From positions 62,001 to 126,000 of the forward strand of contig JAKSNP010000002.1 in NCBI GenBank assembly GCA_024399655.1: 64,000 nucleotides of DNA, in the 5' to 3' direction. The notes under the pieces were generated by a model that was not told the origin of the DNA, ran no database searches, and saw only the letters and a list, made by a program, of their open reading frames with translations. Shown one piece after another: positions 18,893 to 27,261 of this stretch. This DNA is from Paludibacteraceae bacterium. Its GTDB lineage: Bacteria; Bacteroidota; Bacteroidia; Bacteroidales; Paludibacteraceae. The position numbers were made by a program, and so were the translations under genes. Position 1 is the stretch's first letter, and every line of letters begins with the position of its first letter.

Positions 18893-20076
18893 TCTCCTCG
18901 ATCTTTATGGAAATATTCGATTGACTTTTTCAAACGGTCCGGACCGGAACTTGGCCGCGGATGCAATTTGAAATCAATATAGTTCTGATAAGGATTATAG
19001 GCAGCAGCCTTAGGATATTCGAGAAAGATATGCATACTGAAACTGAAGCAGTAGGCAGTCATGATCGCAAACGCTATAGCCTTGTTGAACCAATGGAAGA
19101 AATTTTCAACAATCAACGGCATGATTACAATTATACTTATCAGGAAGAAAAGGCGGAAACGATTGCTCACCTCAACCAATTCATAGCAATAATAATACAA
19201 CACCAAACTCAGAAAAAACATATTGAGATGCACGGTTCCGTGTTTCATGGCATCGATTTTATCCTTGAACCATACCACACACCCAAAAATAAGCAAATTC
19301 AAAACAAACCCTATAGACAAAGTTCGATGAGCAGCAAAAATATCCATTTCGGTGTACATTTCGGCCCGATTGGCATATTCTTGTCCCAACCACCCTGATA
19401 CGGTTATGAAAATTTTGGTAATCCATGGGAAACCGGCCAACATGACAAGCGCTCCCAAACCGATAATCGTCAAATAAAGCCATTGAGGCAAGCGTTTGTC
19501 CAAGAAAAAATAAAGTGGGATCATCACCACGGCCACCCTATGAAAAAGACATGCTAAAACCACCATCAACATATATTTACCGACCCGTTTGGGCTGAATA
19601 TATTGCAGGGCATAGAAACAAAGCGCCACCGCAGTTGCCTGGCGGATATATATCATCTCAAGATTGAAATAGAGGATACAATAATAACACAAGAGTCCGA
19701 AAACAGGATACTTGGTATATTTATATAACGCCGTACCTATCAATGTAAGATTGATAATCGCAATCACCAGGAAAAGCGTTTGAACCGACCCTCCCAACCA
19801 GCGAATCGTACTAGCCAAGACAACAAATCCCTCTTCCAATCCAGCGAAAGCAAACATCAATCTCGGATGGGCGATAATATCCGTAATATTGGGGAAATTG
19901 CGGAAAAGTGTTGTATAATTATACCAGTCACCGCCAGTTTCATATCTCAAACCTGCTATGGCTATCAACATTACAGTAGTAAGAGGCAGAACTATTTGCC
20001 GATACAACTTGTCGGGGAAAATTAAATTACCCACAGACAACAACACTAATATGCCAAATATTATAAAATAAAACAC
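18889..20076 (-). CDS. EpsG-like O-antigen/exopolysaccharide polymerase
   Basis: A polytopic inner-membrane protein of 395 residues with about ten hydrophobic segments. The N-terminus ends in the family motif LRYETGGDWYNYTTLF, typical of EpsG proteins, which polymerise glycan repeat units. Hydrophilic residues cluster in the loops (IRQATAVALCFYALQYI, FHRVAVVMIPLYFFL). The start is GTG at 20076, the first usable codon after the promoter at 20096-20127 and only about 13 bases from the predicted transcript start. It heads the six-gene operon. No flippase, initiating transferase or chain-length regulator is present here, so the pathway must use genes elsewhere. Confidence 0.88.
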   Translation of the reverse strand: MFYFIIFGILVLLSVGNLIFPDKLYRQIVLPLTTVMLIAIAGLRYETGGDWYNYTTLFRNFPNITDIIAHPRLMFAFAGLEEGFVVLASTIRWLGGSVQTLFLVIAIINLTLIGTALYKYTKYPVFGLLCYYCILYFNLEMIYIRQATAVALCFYALQYIQPKRVGKYMLMVVLACLFHRVAVVMIPLYFFLDKRLPQWLYLTIIGLGALVMLAGFPWITKIFITVSGWLGQEYANRAEMYTEMDIFAAHRTLSIGFVLNLLIFGCVVWFKDKIDAMKHGTVHLNMFFLSLVLYYYCYELVEVSNRFRLFFLISIIVIMPLIVENFFHWFNKAIAFAIMTAYCFSFSMHIFLEYPKAAAYNPYQNYIDFKLHPRPSSGPDRLKKSIEYFHKDRGE

Positions 20077-20095
20077 AATTATCCAAAATAGTCTG

Positions 20096-20127
20096 CAAAG
20101 GTAATGCTTTTTTCCGATATATGCAAA
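20096..20127 (-). promoter_or_regulatory. Promoter of the six-gene glycan operon
   Basis: Minus strand: TTTG (20124-20127), 20 bases, TACCTTTG (20096-20103). The predicted leader before the GTG at 20076 is very short, and no second promoter is evident within the operon. Confidence 0.75.
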
Positions 20128-20203
20128 AAAAAAGGGAATTATATATATATTGGCCGAAAAAATGATTACAGCCAGATTGAATAAAACGAATGTCGTATAT
20201 CAA

Positions 20204-20283
20204 ACGAGAGCAAAGCGCCATCCTGGCGGAAGGCGTCCTTAACGTCTCGGTTATGTTACGTTTATGTTACGTTTAGGTCTCGA
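20204..20283 (+). repeat. Dispersed 11-base-period intergenic element, copy A
   Basis: The left end is ACGAGAGC (20204-20211). Inside are a small hairpin CGCCA/TGGCG (20216-20228) and two adjacent copies of TTATGTTACGT (20251-20272). The right end is GGTCTCGA (20276-20283), followed by CAAAGACAGG. The core and both ends recur at 37733-37816 and, inverted, at 60164-60255. The two ends are nearly complementary, so the element can fold back on itself. Confidence 0.85.
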
Positions 20284-20360
20284 CAAAGACAGGGCGGAAA
20301 AATGCAGTTAAAAGTAAATAAGATGGAGATAAAGAAACGCTATGATTTCAGGGATTAGAA

Positions 20361-20406
20361 ATTGGTTATCGGTTGGAATTGGCTGTCGGTTGGAATTGGT
20401 TATCGG
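20361..20406 (+). repeat. 17-base tandem repeat, 2.7 copies
   Basis: ATTGGTTATCGGTTGGA (20361-20377) is followed by a copy differing at two bases (20378-20394) and a partial third copy to 20406. It is non-coding and lies between dispersed element copy A and the rpsP terminator. Confidence 0.8.
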
Positions 20407-20422
20407 CATGTAGATATAGTTG

Positions 20423-20456
20423 CAAAAAAAAAGCCCAAAACATTCGTTTTGGACTT
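20423..20456 (-). terminator. Intrinsic terminator of rpsP
   Basis: Minus strand: AAGTCCAAAAC pairs with GTTTTGGGCTT across a short loop, followed by a run of nine T. Confidence 0.85.
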
Positions 20457-20481
20457 CTTAGTTGTAGATTCGCTGCGTGAA

Positions 20482-21039
20482 TTAAGCCTCAGCAGTAGCC
20501 TCTTCTTCTTTAACTTCAGCTTCAGCAGCTGCAGCTTCTTGAGCGGCTTCCTGAGCAGCGGCTGCCAATGCCTCAGCTTCAGCTTTGCGTTTAGCAGCAA
20601 CAGCTTCAGCTTTTGCTTTGTTGGCTTCTACTTCCTGCTCGTGCAGTTTTTTCTGAGTAGCCAATTTCTTGTCAGCTTCTTCTTTCGTAATTTTACCGTT
20701 CTTTTGATCTTTTTCAGCTTTCCAAGCAGCAAAACGACGCTGAGCTTCAGCTTCGTCAAATGCTCCTTTTTGAACGCCGCCGAGAAGATGCTTCATCAGC
20801 ATAACGCCTTCACCGGAGAGAATGTTACGAACAGTGTCAGTCGGTTGAGCACCAACTCCTACCCAATACATAGCACGCTCGAAATTGAGGTCTACCTTAG
20901 CAGGATTGAGGTTGGGATTGTAAGAACCGATACGTTCAATGATTTTGCCGTCACGCGGCGAGCGGCTGTCAGCTACTACGATGTGGTAGTAAGCATAGTC
21001 TTTGTGACCGTGACGAGCCAAACGAATTTTAGTTGCCAT
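20482..21039 (-). CDS. rpsP: 30S ribosomal protein S16 with Ala/Glu-rich C-terminal extension
   Basis: Component of the 30S subunit. Residues 1-80 are a standard S16: [21 protein letters not shown], then [19 protein letters not shown] and the PTDTVRNIL region. The protein then continues to 185 residues through a charged helix and a tail made almost only of Ala, Glu and Lys (about residues 130-185), whereas S16 in most phyla is 80-90 residues. Such extensions are known in Bacteroidetes; their function is not established. The gene is monocistronic, with its own promoter, structured leader and terminator, unlike the rpsP-rimM-trmD operon of many bacteria. Confidence 0.97.
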   Translation of the reverse strand: MATKIRLARHGHKDYAYYHIVVADSRSPRDGKIIERIGSYNPNLNPAKVDLNFERAMYWVGVGAQPTDTVRNILSGEGVMLMKHLLGGVQKGAFDEAEAQRRFAAWKAEKDQKNGKITKEEADKKLATQKKLHEQEVEANKAKAEAVAAKRKAEAEALAAAAQEAAQEAAAAEAEVKEEEATAEA

Positions 21040-21168
21040 TAGTTTGTAGATTTTGTGGGCTACGACTACACGAGTCGCCTGCCCCGGTTAATAATAAAAC
21101 TTAGCGCTTCTATTCGGTAACCCGACAGGGATGGCACTCCGAAATCGAGCCTCGCGACCGAAAAAGCG
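21040..21168 (-). promoter_or_regulatory. Structured leader of rpsP
   Basis: About 125 bases between promoter and ATG. TTCGGT at the 5' end (21157-21162) can pair with ACCGAA (21113-21118), enclosing a CCC/GGG hairpin. A second hairpin (21057-21084) of the form GGGC...CGACT/AGTCG...GCCC ends 17 bases before the start. A long, folded leader in front of a ribosomal protein gene suggests autoregulation or another RNA-based control; this is inferred from the pairing only. Confidence 0.45.
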
Positions 21169-21170
21169 TG

Positions 21171-21202
21171 CAAAAGTACAACATTTTTCTCATTCCACCA
21201 AA
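21171..21202 (-). promoter_or_regulatory. Promoter of rpsP
   Basis: Minus strand: TTTG (21199-21202), 20 bases, TACTTTTG (21171-21178). It is divergent from the holB promoter. Confidence 0.75.
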
Positions 21203-21237
21203 TATTTTGATATTTTTCTGTAATTTTCCGGTCGAAA

Positions 21238-21269
21238 TTTGGATATTTGGATTATTTTACGTACCTTTG
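21238..21269 (+). promoter_or_regulatory. Promoter of the holB-ricT-gldH-trmB run
   Basis: TTTG (21238-21241), 20 bases, TACCTTTG (21262-21269) then CACG. It sets the holB start at 21289 rather than the upstream ATG at 21247. Confidence 0.78.
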
Positions 21270-21288
21270 CACGTTAATTTGGAATAAG

Positions 21289-22419
21289 ATGCAATTTAGG
21301 GATATCATAGGTCAAGAATCCGTCAAACAGACGTTACGACTATCGGTTCAACAAGGGCGTATACCACATGCTCGACTGCTAACCGGCATCGAAGGAGTTG
21401 GAAAATTACCTTTGGCGCTTGCCTATGCCCAATATCTGGCATGCCAAAACAGGAGCGATACGGATTCATGCGGCAAATGTCCAGCATGCCTACAATACGC
21501 CAAATTACAACATCCCGACCTTCACTTTGCTTTTCCGATAGTAAAAAGTGACCGTGGAGACACATGCGACGACTTTGTTGAGCAATTTCGAGATCTTATT
21601 CTCAAGCAACCCTATTTCGGACTTGAAGAATGGTACACCCAATTGGGAAATGAAACCAAACAGGGAATGATTTACGAAAAAGAAAGTCAAGAAATTCTGC
21701 GTAAATTATCACTTAAAAGTTTCGGGAACGGCTATAAAGTGATGATAATATGGCAACCCGAAAAAATGAATATCGCTTGCGCCAACAAATTGCTCAAGCT
21801 GTTGGAAGAACCACCCGCAGAAACCCTTTTCATATTGGTAAGTGAACATCCCGAACAATTATTGCCCACCATACTTTCCCGTGTACAACAGACCCCCGTC
21901 CCGAGATTGGAAGAATCCGAACTGGCACAATTGTTCACCAACGATATAGCACATATAGCGAACGGCAGTTATTTGGCCGCGAAACGCATACAAGAAGATT
22001 CCGGACAAAAAGCAAAATTTCTTGACGATTTTATCGCCATGATGCGAAGCGCTTATACGATCGGGAAAATAAATGACCCGAAAAAGAAATACGACGCTCT
22101 CTGCTATCTCAAAGATTGGTGCGCCAATATGGCTGACAGCAAAAAGAGCGGACGCGAATATCAAAAAGCCTTTTTGCAATATGCTCAACAACAGGTGAGA
22201 GAGAATTTCATCTTCAATCTCCAATGTCCTGAAATGAACTATCAAACAGCCGATGAAAAACAATTTTCTACCCGCTTCGCTCCTTTTATCAATACGGGCA
22301 ATGTGGAAAAGATAATGAATGAATTGGATCGAGCCGAACAACAAATAAGCCAAAACGGGAACGCTAAAATAATATTTTTCGATCTCTGTATACAGATGAT
22401 CGTACTCATTAAACGATAG
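21289..22419 (+). CDS. holB: DNA polymerase III delta' subunit
   Basis: Clamp-loader subunit that helps load the sliding clamp. It is 376 residues from the ATG at 21289; an upstream in-frame ATG lies before the promoter. MQFRDIIGQESVKQTL is followed by the degenerate P-loop GIEGVGKLPLA (near residue 31; Leu replaces the usual Ser/Thr, as expected for a non-ATPase delta'). Next come the zinc-binding cysteines in CQNRSDTDSCGKCPAC (about 50-66), then KLLKLLEEPP and the LSRVQ segment replacing the SRC motif (about 197). It heads a run with the ricT gene 16 bases downstream. Confidence 0.93.
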   Translation: MQFRDIIGQESVKQTLRLSVQQGRIPHARLLTGIEGVGKLPLALAYAQYLACQNRSDTDSCGKCPACLQYAKLQHPDLHFAFPIVKSDRGDTCDDFVEQFRDLILKQPYFGLEEWYTQLGNETKQGMIYEKESQEILRKLSLKSFGNGYKVMIIWQPEKMNIACANKLLKLLEEPPAETLFILVSEHPEQLLPTILSRVQQTPVPRLEESELAQLFTNDIAHIANGSYLAAKRIQEDSGQKAKFLDDFIAMMRSAYTIGKINDPKKKYDALCYLKDWCANMADSKKSGREYQKAFLQYAQQQVRENFIFNLQCPEMNYQTADEKQFSTRFAPFINTGNVEKIMNELDRAEQQISQNGNAKIIFFDLCIQMIVLIKR

Positions 22420-22435
22420 TATCCATCCTTGTAAT

Positions 22436-23485
22436 ATGAACGATAAATTTACCTTGAATAACGAAGCCTGTCAATTTTCAGAACGAGCTTGCCGACGCAA
22501 TTCTGCTCATATGCTCCCTGTAACCGACTGGCTGTGCGACCTTCCTGAAACCAATGATGAAAGCGACCTGGTGGAAGTGCAGTTCAAAAACACACGCAAA
22601 GCATATTTTCATAATATCGAGCATCTGCCTCTTGAAAAAGGAACCTTAGTGGCTGTGGAGGCGAATCCCGGACACGATATAGGTGAAGTTACTTTGACCG
22701 GCCGTCTTGTTCATTTGCAAATGCGCAAATACCATATCGATTTATCACGTTATGAAATACGCAATATCTATCGACTGGCCACAGAACAGGATCTCCAACG
22801 AGCAGAAGAAGCACACAAACGCGAACACGAAACAATGATCAAAGCTCGCCAACTTGCCAAATCACTCGGACTGGAGATGAAAATCGGAGATGTGGAATAT
22901 CAAGGAGACGGCACTAAAGCTATTTTCTATTATATCGCTGACGGACGTGTCGATTTCCGACAACTCATCAAGGTGTATGCGGAAACTTTCCGCATCCGCA
23001 TCGAGATGAAACAAATTGGCGCTCGTCAGGAAGCCGGACGAATAGGTGGTACAGGTCCTTGCGGTCGTGAACTATGCTGCTCAACATGGATGACACAGTT
23101 CACCAGTGTAGGAACAGGTGCAGCAAGATTGCAAAACATTTCACCGAACCCACAAAAATTGGCAGGGCAATGCGCCAAACTCAAATGTTGTCTCAACTAC
23201 GAAGTACCGGTATATGAAGATGCTCAACGTCGTGGTGAACGCATCGGTACACCAGTGGTAGTGGAAGAGAGCAATCCGGATCTCGGCTTCCGTAACGATG
23301 TGGGACAAGGTGACCTAAACAGATTTGATCGACATAAACGACAACATAACAACAATCAGGCTCAACGCGACGATCGTCGCGACCGTCGTGACCGCCATAA
23401 TAACCGAAACAATGAACACTCATCAAAAGATCGTTCTCAGTCTCGCTCTCATTCTAAGCCTGCTGACAGCGTGCAACAAGCATAA
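22436..23485 (+). CDS. PSP1 domain protein, RicT (YaaT) family
   Basis: Homologue of B. subtilis RicT, which with RicA and RicF forms an iron-sulfur complex affecting RNase Y and phosphorelay; the Bacteroidetes role is not known. It is 349 residues. The PSP1 C-terminal domain covers about residues 120-210 (FYYIADGRVDFRQLIKVYAE). The conserved cysteines are GPCGRELCC near residue 207 and CAKLKCCLNYE near 246. From about residue 300 the sequence becomes a low-complexity Arg/Asp/Asn/His tail. It sits directly after holB, an order also usual in Firmicutes. Its end overlaps the start of gldH by 74 bases. Confidence 0.9.
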   Translation: MNDKFTLNNEACQFSERACRRNSAHMLPVTDWLCDLPETNDESDLVEVQFKNTRKAYFHNIEHLPLEKGTLVAVEANPGHDIGEVTLTGRLVHLQMRKYHIDLSRYEIRNIYRLATEQDLQRAEEAHKREHETMIKARQLAKSLGLEMKIGDVEYQGDGTKAIFYYIADGRVDFRQLIKVYAETFRIRIEMKQIGARQEAGRIGGTGPCGRELCCSTWMTQFTSVGTGAARLQNISPNPQKLAGQCAKLKCCLNYEVPVYEDAQRRGERIGTPVVVEESNPDLGFRNDVGQGDLNRFDRHKRQHNNNQAQRDDRRDRRDRHNNRNNEHSSKDRSQSRSHSKPADSVQQA

Positions 23486-23903
23486 CACCGTTTACATCGA
23501 ATTTCGTACACCAGAAGCCAACGGATGGAACAAAGATTCTATCTATTCGTTCCCATTCGCCATTAGCGATACCGCAATAGGATATGACATCATGCTCTAT
23601 CTCCGACATACGGAATGCTATCCCTATCAAAATATGTGGCTTTTCGTATCACGATGCGATGCCGGACAAACTATTCCTTATATGCGTGACACTTTGGAAT
23701 TTTATTTGGCGGACGATCGTGGACAATGGTTGGGAAACGGGCGGAACGGATTGATTGAAATGCCAGTTATATACGAACAAAATCTACATTTTAAAGATAC
23801 CGGCACTTACACTTTGCGTCTTCAACAAGGAATGAGAATGGATATTTTGCCCGGCATTAACGATATCGGAGTAGAAGTAACAAAAAACTATGGGAAAGAA
23901 TAA
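23412..23903 (+). CDS. gldH: Gliding-motility-type lipoprotein GldH
   Basis: Outer-membrane or periplasmic lipoprotein of the GldH family, needed for gliding in Flavobacterium but also present in non-gliding Bacteroidetes. It is 163 residues from the ATG at 23412, giving the lipoprotein signal MNTHQKIVLSLALILSLLTAC with the lipid-accepting Cys21. An earlier in-frame start at 23325 would place charged sequence before the signal. The mature part has YIEFRTPEANGWNKDSIYSF and ENLHFKDTGTYTLRLQQGMR-like strands typical of the family. It overlaps ricT by 74 bases and trmB by 14, so the three are probably cotranscribed. Confidence 0.88.
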   Translation: MNTHQKIVLSLALILSLLTACNKHNTVYIEFRTPEANGWNKDSIYSFPFAISDTAIGYDIMLYLRHTECYPYQNMWLFVSRCDAGQTIPYMRDTLEFYLADDRGQWLGNGRNGLIEMPVIYEQNLHFKDTGTYTLRLQQGMRMDILPGINDIGVEVTKNYGKE

Positions 23904-24657
23904 ACTGAAGAAATTTGCCGAAATGGAGACATTTTCGAATGTTTTCCAATGCGCAATGAGGGAAATGGGAGAAGACAATCCAGTTGTAGCCATGCGAGGA
24001 CATTGGCACGAAACCTATTTCCACAACAATAATCCTATTGTACTTGAATTAGGTTGCGGCCGAGGCGAATATACTGTAGGCTTGGCCCGCATGTACCCTG
24101 ATAAAAATTTCATCGGTATCGATATAAAAGGTGCGCGTCTTTGGGCCGGAGCCAAACAGGCGGAAATGGCCGGAATGAAAAATGTCGCTTTTCTACGAAC
24201 CAATATAGAAATGCTTCCGTCTTTCTTTGCACAGGACGAGATAGCAGAAATCTGGATTACCTTTCCTGATCCTCAGATGAAGAAAGCAACCAAAAGACTC
24301 ACTTCATCATTTTTTATGCAACGCTATATTCAACTTATGACGAACGGCGGATTGATTCACCTCAAGACAGACAGTCCGTTCCTTTATACTTATACGCGCG
24401 AGTTGTTGAGGCTCAATTCATATCAGGTATTGGCTGATACCGATGATTTATATCACACTACCGATAAAATCGAAAATCTCAGCGAAGCACGCGCGATGCA
24501 AACACATTACGAATGTCAATGGTTGGATCGCGGACTTACTATCAAATATCTTTGTTGGCAATTACCCCATCTGGGACCATTCCAAGAACCAGATATTGAT
24601 ATTGAAAAAGATACCTATCGTTCTTACGGTCGTAACTACACATCCAAAACTAATTAG
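23890..24657 (+). CDS. trmB: tRNA (guanine-N7)-methyltransferase
   Basis: Makes m7G46 in tRNA using S-adenosylmethionine. It is 255 residues. The SAM-binding motif VLELGCGRGEYTVGLA starts near residue 51, FIGIDIKGARLW follows, and the catalytic/binding motif WITFPDPQMKKATKRLT is near residue 121. TDSPFLYTYT corresponds to the conserved TD(x)5E-like segment. It overlaps the end of gldH by 14 bases and is followed 18 bases later by mrp. Confidence 0.95.
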   Translation: MGKNKLKKFAEMETFSNVFQCAMREMGEDNPVVAMRGHWHETYFHNNNPIVLELGCGRGEYTVGLARMYPDKNFIGIDIKGARLWAGAKQAEMAGMKNVAFLRTNIEMLPSFFAQDEIAEIWITFPDPQMKKATKRLTSSFFMQRYIQLMTNGGLIHLKTDSPFLYTYTRELLRLNSYQVLADTDDLYHTTDKIENLSEARAMQTHYECQWLDRGLTIKYLCWQLPHLGPFQEPDIDIEKDTYRSYGRNYTSKTN

Positions 24658-24675
24658 TAAACATACAATCAATAT

Positions 24676-25725
24676 ATGTATCCGCAACAAATCATCGATG
24701 CACTTTCACATGTCAGATATCCCGGCACAGGCAACGACCTCATCCAAAGCGGGATGTTGGAAGACGATATTCGCATCTCCGGACTGCAAGTTTCGTTCTC
24801 TCTTATTTTTGATAAAGAGAATGATCCGTTCATGAAATCTGTTCTCAAAGCAGCAGAGGTAGCCGTGCATACCTACATTGACCCCAATGCGGCTGTAACC
24901 ATCCATACCAAATTCCGGAAAACCACCAATAGTTCCCCCTCCTCAGTTCAACCGTCGATTGCTCCTCACATCATCGCTATTCATAGCGGAAAAGGTGGAG
25001 TCGGAAAATCCACAGTTACAGCAAATCTGGCTATCGCATTGGCGAAACGCGGTTTTCGTGTAGGATTGTTGGATGCCGACATTCATGGTCCAAGTATGCC
25101 CAAAATGTTCCATACCGAGGATTGCCGTCCAGTTTCATATGAAGAAGAAGGAGGACGCACCTTGATTGAACCGATTGAACAATATGGTGTTCGTATGCTC
25201 AGTATCGGATTTTTTGTCGATCCCGAATCAGCAGTAGTTTGGCGCGGAGCAATGGCCAGCAATGCTATCAAACAATTGATTCAAGATGCTCATTGGGGAG
25301 AACTGGATTACTTTCTCATTGACCTACCCCCCGGAACAAGCGATATTCACTTAACACTCGTACAGACTTTGCAACTGACAGGTGCTATCGTTGTCACGAC
25401 ACCACAACCTGTTGCTCTGGTTGACGCACGAAAAGGGGTTGATATGTTCCGCAATGACAAAATAAATATCCCCGTATTGGGATTGATTGAAAACATGGCA
25501 TGGTTCACACCCGCTGAATTGCCGGAAAATAAATATTACATTTTCGGACGTGACGGAGGAAAACAATTGGCACAAGATTTGCAAGTACCCCTATTGGGCC
25601 AAATTCCATTGGTACAAAGCATTCGAGAAGCAGGAGATGACGGTATGCCTATCGCTATGCAAGATGGACATCCTGCTGCAAAAATGTTCGATGAAATCGT
25701 AGATTCTTTAATAGATAACGATTAA
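24676..25725 (+). CDS. Mrp/ApbC family iron-sulfur cluster carrier ATPase
   Basis: P-loop ATPase that carries Fe-S clusters to target proteins. It is 349 residues. An N-terminal DUF59/MIP18-like domain covers about 1-80. The deviant Walker A SGKGGVGKST is at about 105-114 and DADIHGPSMPKMF follows. The usual C-terminal cluster-binding CxxC is absent: the aligned place reads MAWFTPAELPENKYYIFG, without cysteine. I believe this is the normal form in Bacteroidales, but it means the cluster must be held differently. It follows trmB at 18 bases. Confidence 0.93.
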   Translation: MYPQQIIDALSHVRYPGTGNDLIQSGMLEDDIRISGLQVSFSLIFDKENDPFMKSVLKAAEVAVHTYIDPNAAVTIHTKFRKTTNSSPSSVQPSIAPHIIAIHSGKGGVGKSTVTANLAIALAKRGFRVGLLDADIHGPSMPKMFHTEDCRPVSYEEEGGRTLIEPIEQYGVRMLSIGFFVDPESAVVWRGAMASNAIKQLIQDAHWGELDYFLIDLPPGTSDIHLTLVQTLQLTGAIVVTTPQPVALVDARKGVDMFRNDKINIPVLGLIENMAWFTPAELPENKYYIFGRDGGKQLAQDLQVPLLGQIPLVQSIREAGDDGMPIAMQDGHPAAKMFDEIVDSLIDND

Positions 25726-25777
25726 TACATGCCATAAATATATCTAATAAAATCCAAAAGGATAAAATATTTGATAG

Positions 25778-27175
25778 ATGAATCAAGCCACAGAACTAGG
25801 TACAGAACCCATACGCAAACTGCTGCTCAAATATGCTCTTCCGGGCATTATTGCCATGACGGCCAGTTCACTATATAATATTGTGGACTCCATCTTTATC
25901 GGTCACGGCTGTGGCTCTCTTGCTCTTAGTGGACTAACAATCGCCAAGCCATTTATGGATATCTGCGCAGCATTTGGCAGTCTGGTAGGCGTAGGAAGTA
26001 GCACTATATTGGCTATCAAATTGGGGGAAAAGGACTATGAGACTGCCAACAAAGTACTTGGAAATGTTATTGTGCTCAATATTATCCTCTCCAGCATCGT
26101 CATGGCTGTCGGACTCATTTGGCTAGATCCGATCCTCTATTCTTTTGGAGCAAGTGATGCTACCGTCACTTATGCGCGTGAATACATGCAAATCATTTTA
26201 TGGGGAAATATATTGACGCATATTTATTTCGGTGTCAATAGTATTCTGCGTTCCATGGGACATCCCAAAAGTTCCATGTTTGCCACGATAGTTGCCGTTT
26301 GTGTCAATATCGTTCTTGACCCTATTTTCATTTTTGCACTTGATATGGGTGTGAGAGGTGCCGCTTTGGCTACCGTAATTTCACAAGCTGTTGCCGTTGT
26401 CTGGCAGATGTCCATCTTTTTCAATCCCGATGAGATTGTACATTTCCATCGCGGTATTTGGCGGCTGCAAAAAGATATAACCTTCCGTAGCATTTCAATT
26501 GGCGCAGCACCTTTCTTGATGAATCTGGCTCATTGCTTTGTTGTAATTATTATCAATAACGAACTTAAACGATTTGGTGGAGATATGGCCATTGCTACTT
26601 ATGGGGTGATTAATCGTTTAGTTTTCGTCTTTGCCATGATAACAATGGGATTGAACCAAGGCATGCAACCGATTGTCGGATATAACTACGGAGCAAAACA
26701 ATACAAACGCATGTTGCGAACTTTCCGATTGACAGCTATATGCGCTACATTAGTTATGGTGGTGGTATTTCTTTTGGGAGAATGCATTCCGGAATTAATG
26801 ACCAAAGTGTTTACCCACGACCCTCAACTTATCGACGCGACAATTCTTCCTATGCGCATCATTTGCAGTTCGCTTATTGTCATCGGCTTCCAAATGGTAA
26901 CAGTTAATATGTTTACATCCATTGGAATGGCTGGAAAAAGCATATTTCTCAGCCTTACACGTCAAGTCCTTTATCTCATACCCCTCACGCTTTTATTGCC
27001 TATGGCATTCCCACAAAATCCTATATTGGGAGTATGGTGGTCTATTCCTATCAGCGATACAATTGCTGCTCTTACAGCGGCTATAATGCTATGGATAGAA
27101 ATTCGTAGGTTTCATCGCATGATTGCGGAACAAGATGCATATTTGGCCACAACGCCATCTTTACCTGCCAATTGA
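25778..27175 (+). CDS. MATE family efflux transporter
   Basis: Inner-membrane Na+/H+-driven exporter of drugs or metabolites. It is 465 residues with about twelve hydrophobic segments. The N-terminal half has PIRKLLLKYALPGIIAM, YNIVDSIFIGHGCG and FGSLVGVGSST. The second half repeats the pattern around NRLVFVFAMITMGLNQGMQP and the YNYGAKQ loop, both MATE hallmarks. The gene is 52 bases after mrp and may share its transcript. The substrate cannot be predicted. Confidence 0.95.
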   Translation: MNQATELGTEPIRKLLLKYALPGIIAMTASSLYNIVDSIFIGHGCGSLALSGLTIAKPFMDICAAFGSLVGVGSSTILAIKLGEKDYETANKVLGNVIVLNIILSSIVMAVGLIWLDPILYSFGASDATVTYAREYMQIILWGNILTHIYFGVNSILRSMGHPKSSMFATIVAVCVNIVLDPIFIFALDMGVRGAALATVISQAVAVVWQMSIFFNPDEIVHFHRGIWRLQKDITFRSISIGAAPFLMNLAHCFVVIIINNELKRFGGDMAIATYGVINRLVFVFAMITMGLNQGMQPIVGYNYGAKQYKRMLRTFRLTAICATLVMVVVFLLGECIPELMTKVFTHDPQLIDATILPMRIICSSLIVIGFQMVTVNMFTSIGMAGKSIFLSLTRQVLYLIPLTLLLPMAFPQNPILGVWWSIPISDTIAALTAAIMLWIEIRRFHRMIAEQDAYLATTPSLPAN

Positions 27176-27261
27176 CAAGGTCAAATAATCAAATAGCATA
27201 ATTGGAATACGCAACATAGCTGCTGATTAAATAAATGGCAGCTATTACAATTCACAACATC

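Larger units (their letters stand above)
20077..20481. other. Intergenic region between the glycan operon and rpsP, 405 bases
   Basis: It holds the glycan operon promoter (20096-20127), one copy of the dispersed 11-base-period element (20204-20283), a 17-base tandem repeat (20361-20406) and the rpsP terminator (20423-20456). No coding sequence is apparent. Confidence 0.7.

Noticed and set aside
20361..20406. Possible CRISPR array
   Set aside because: Repeats are adjacent with no spacers, only 17 bases long, and no cas gene is present.
20362..21042. 226-codon plus-strand frame rich in Phe and Ser
   Set aside because: Antisense to rpsP; its composition mirrors the Ala/Glu/Lys tail of S16.
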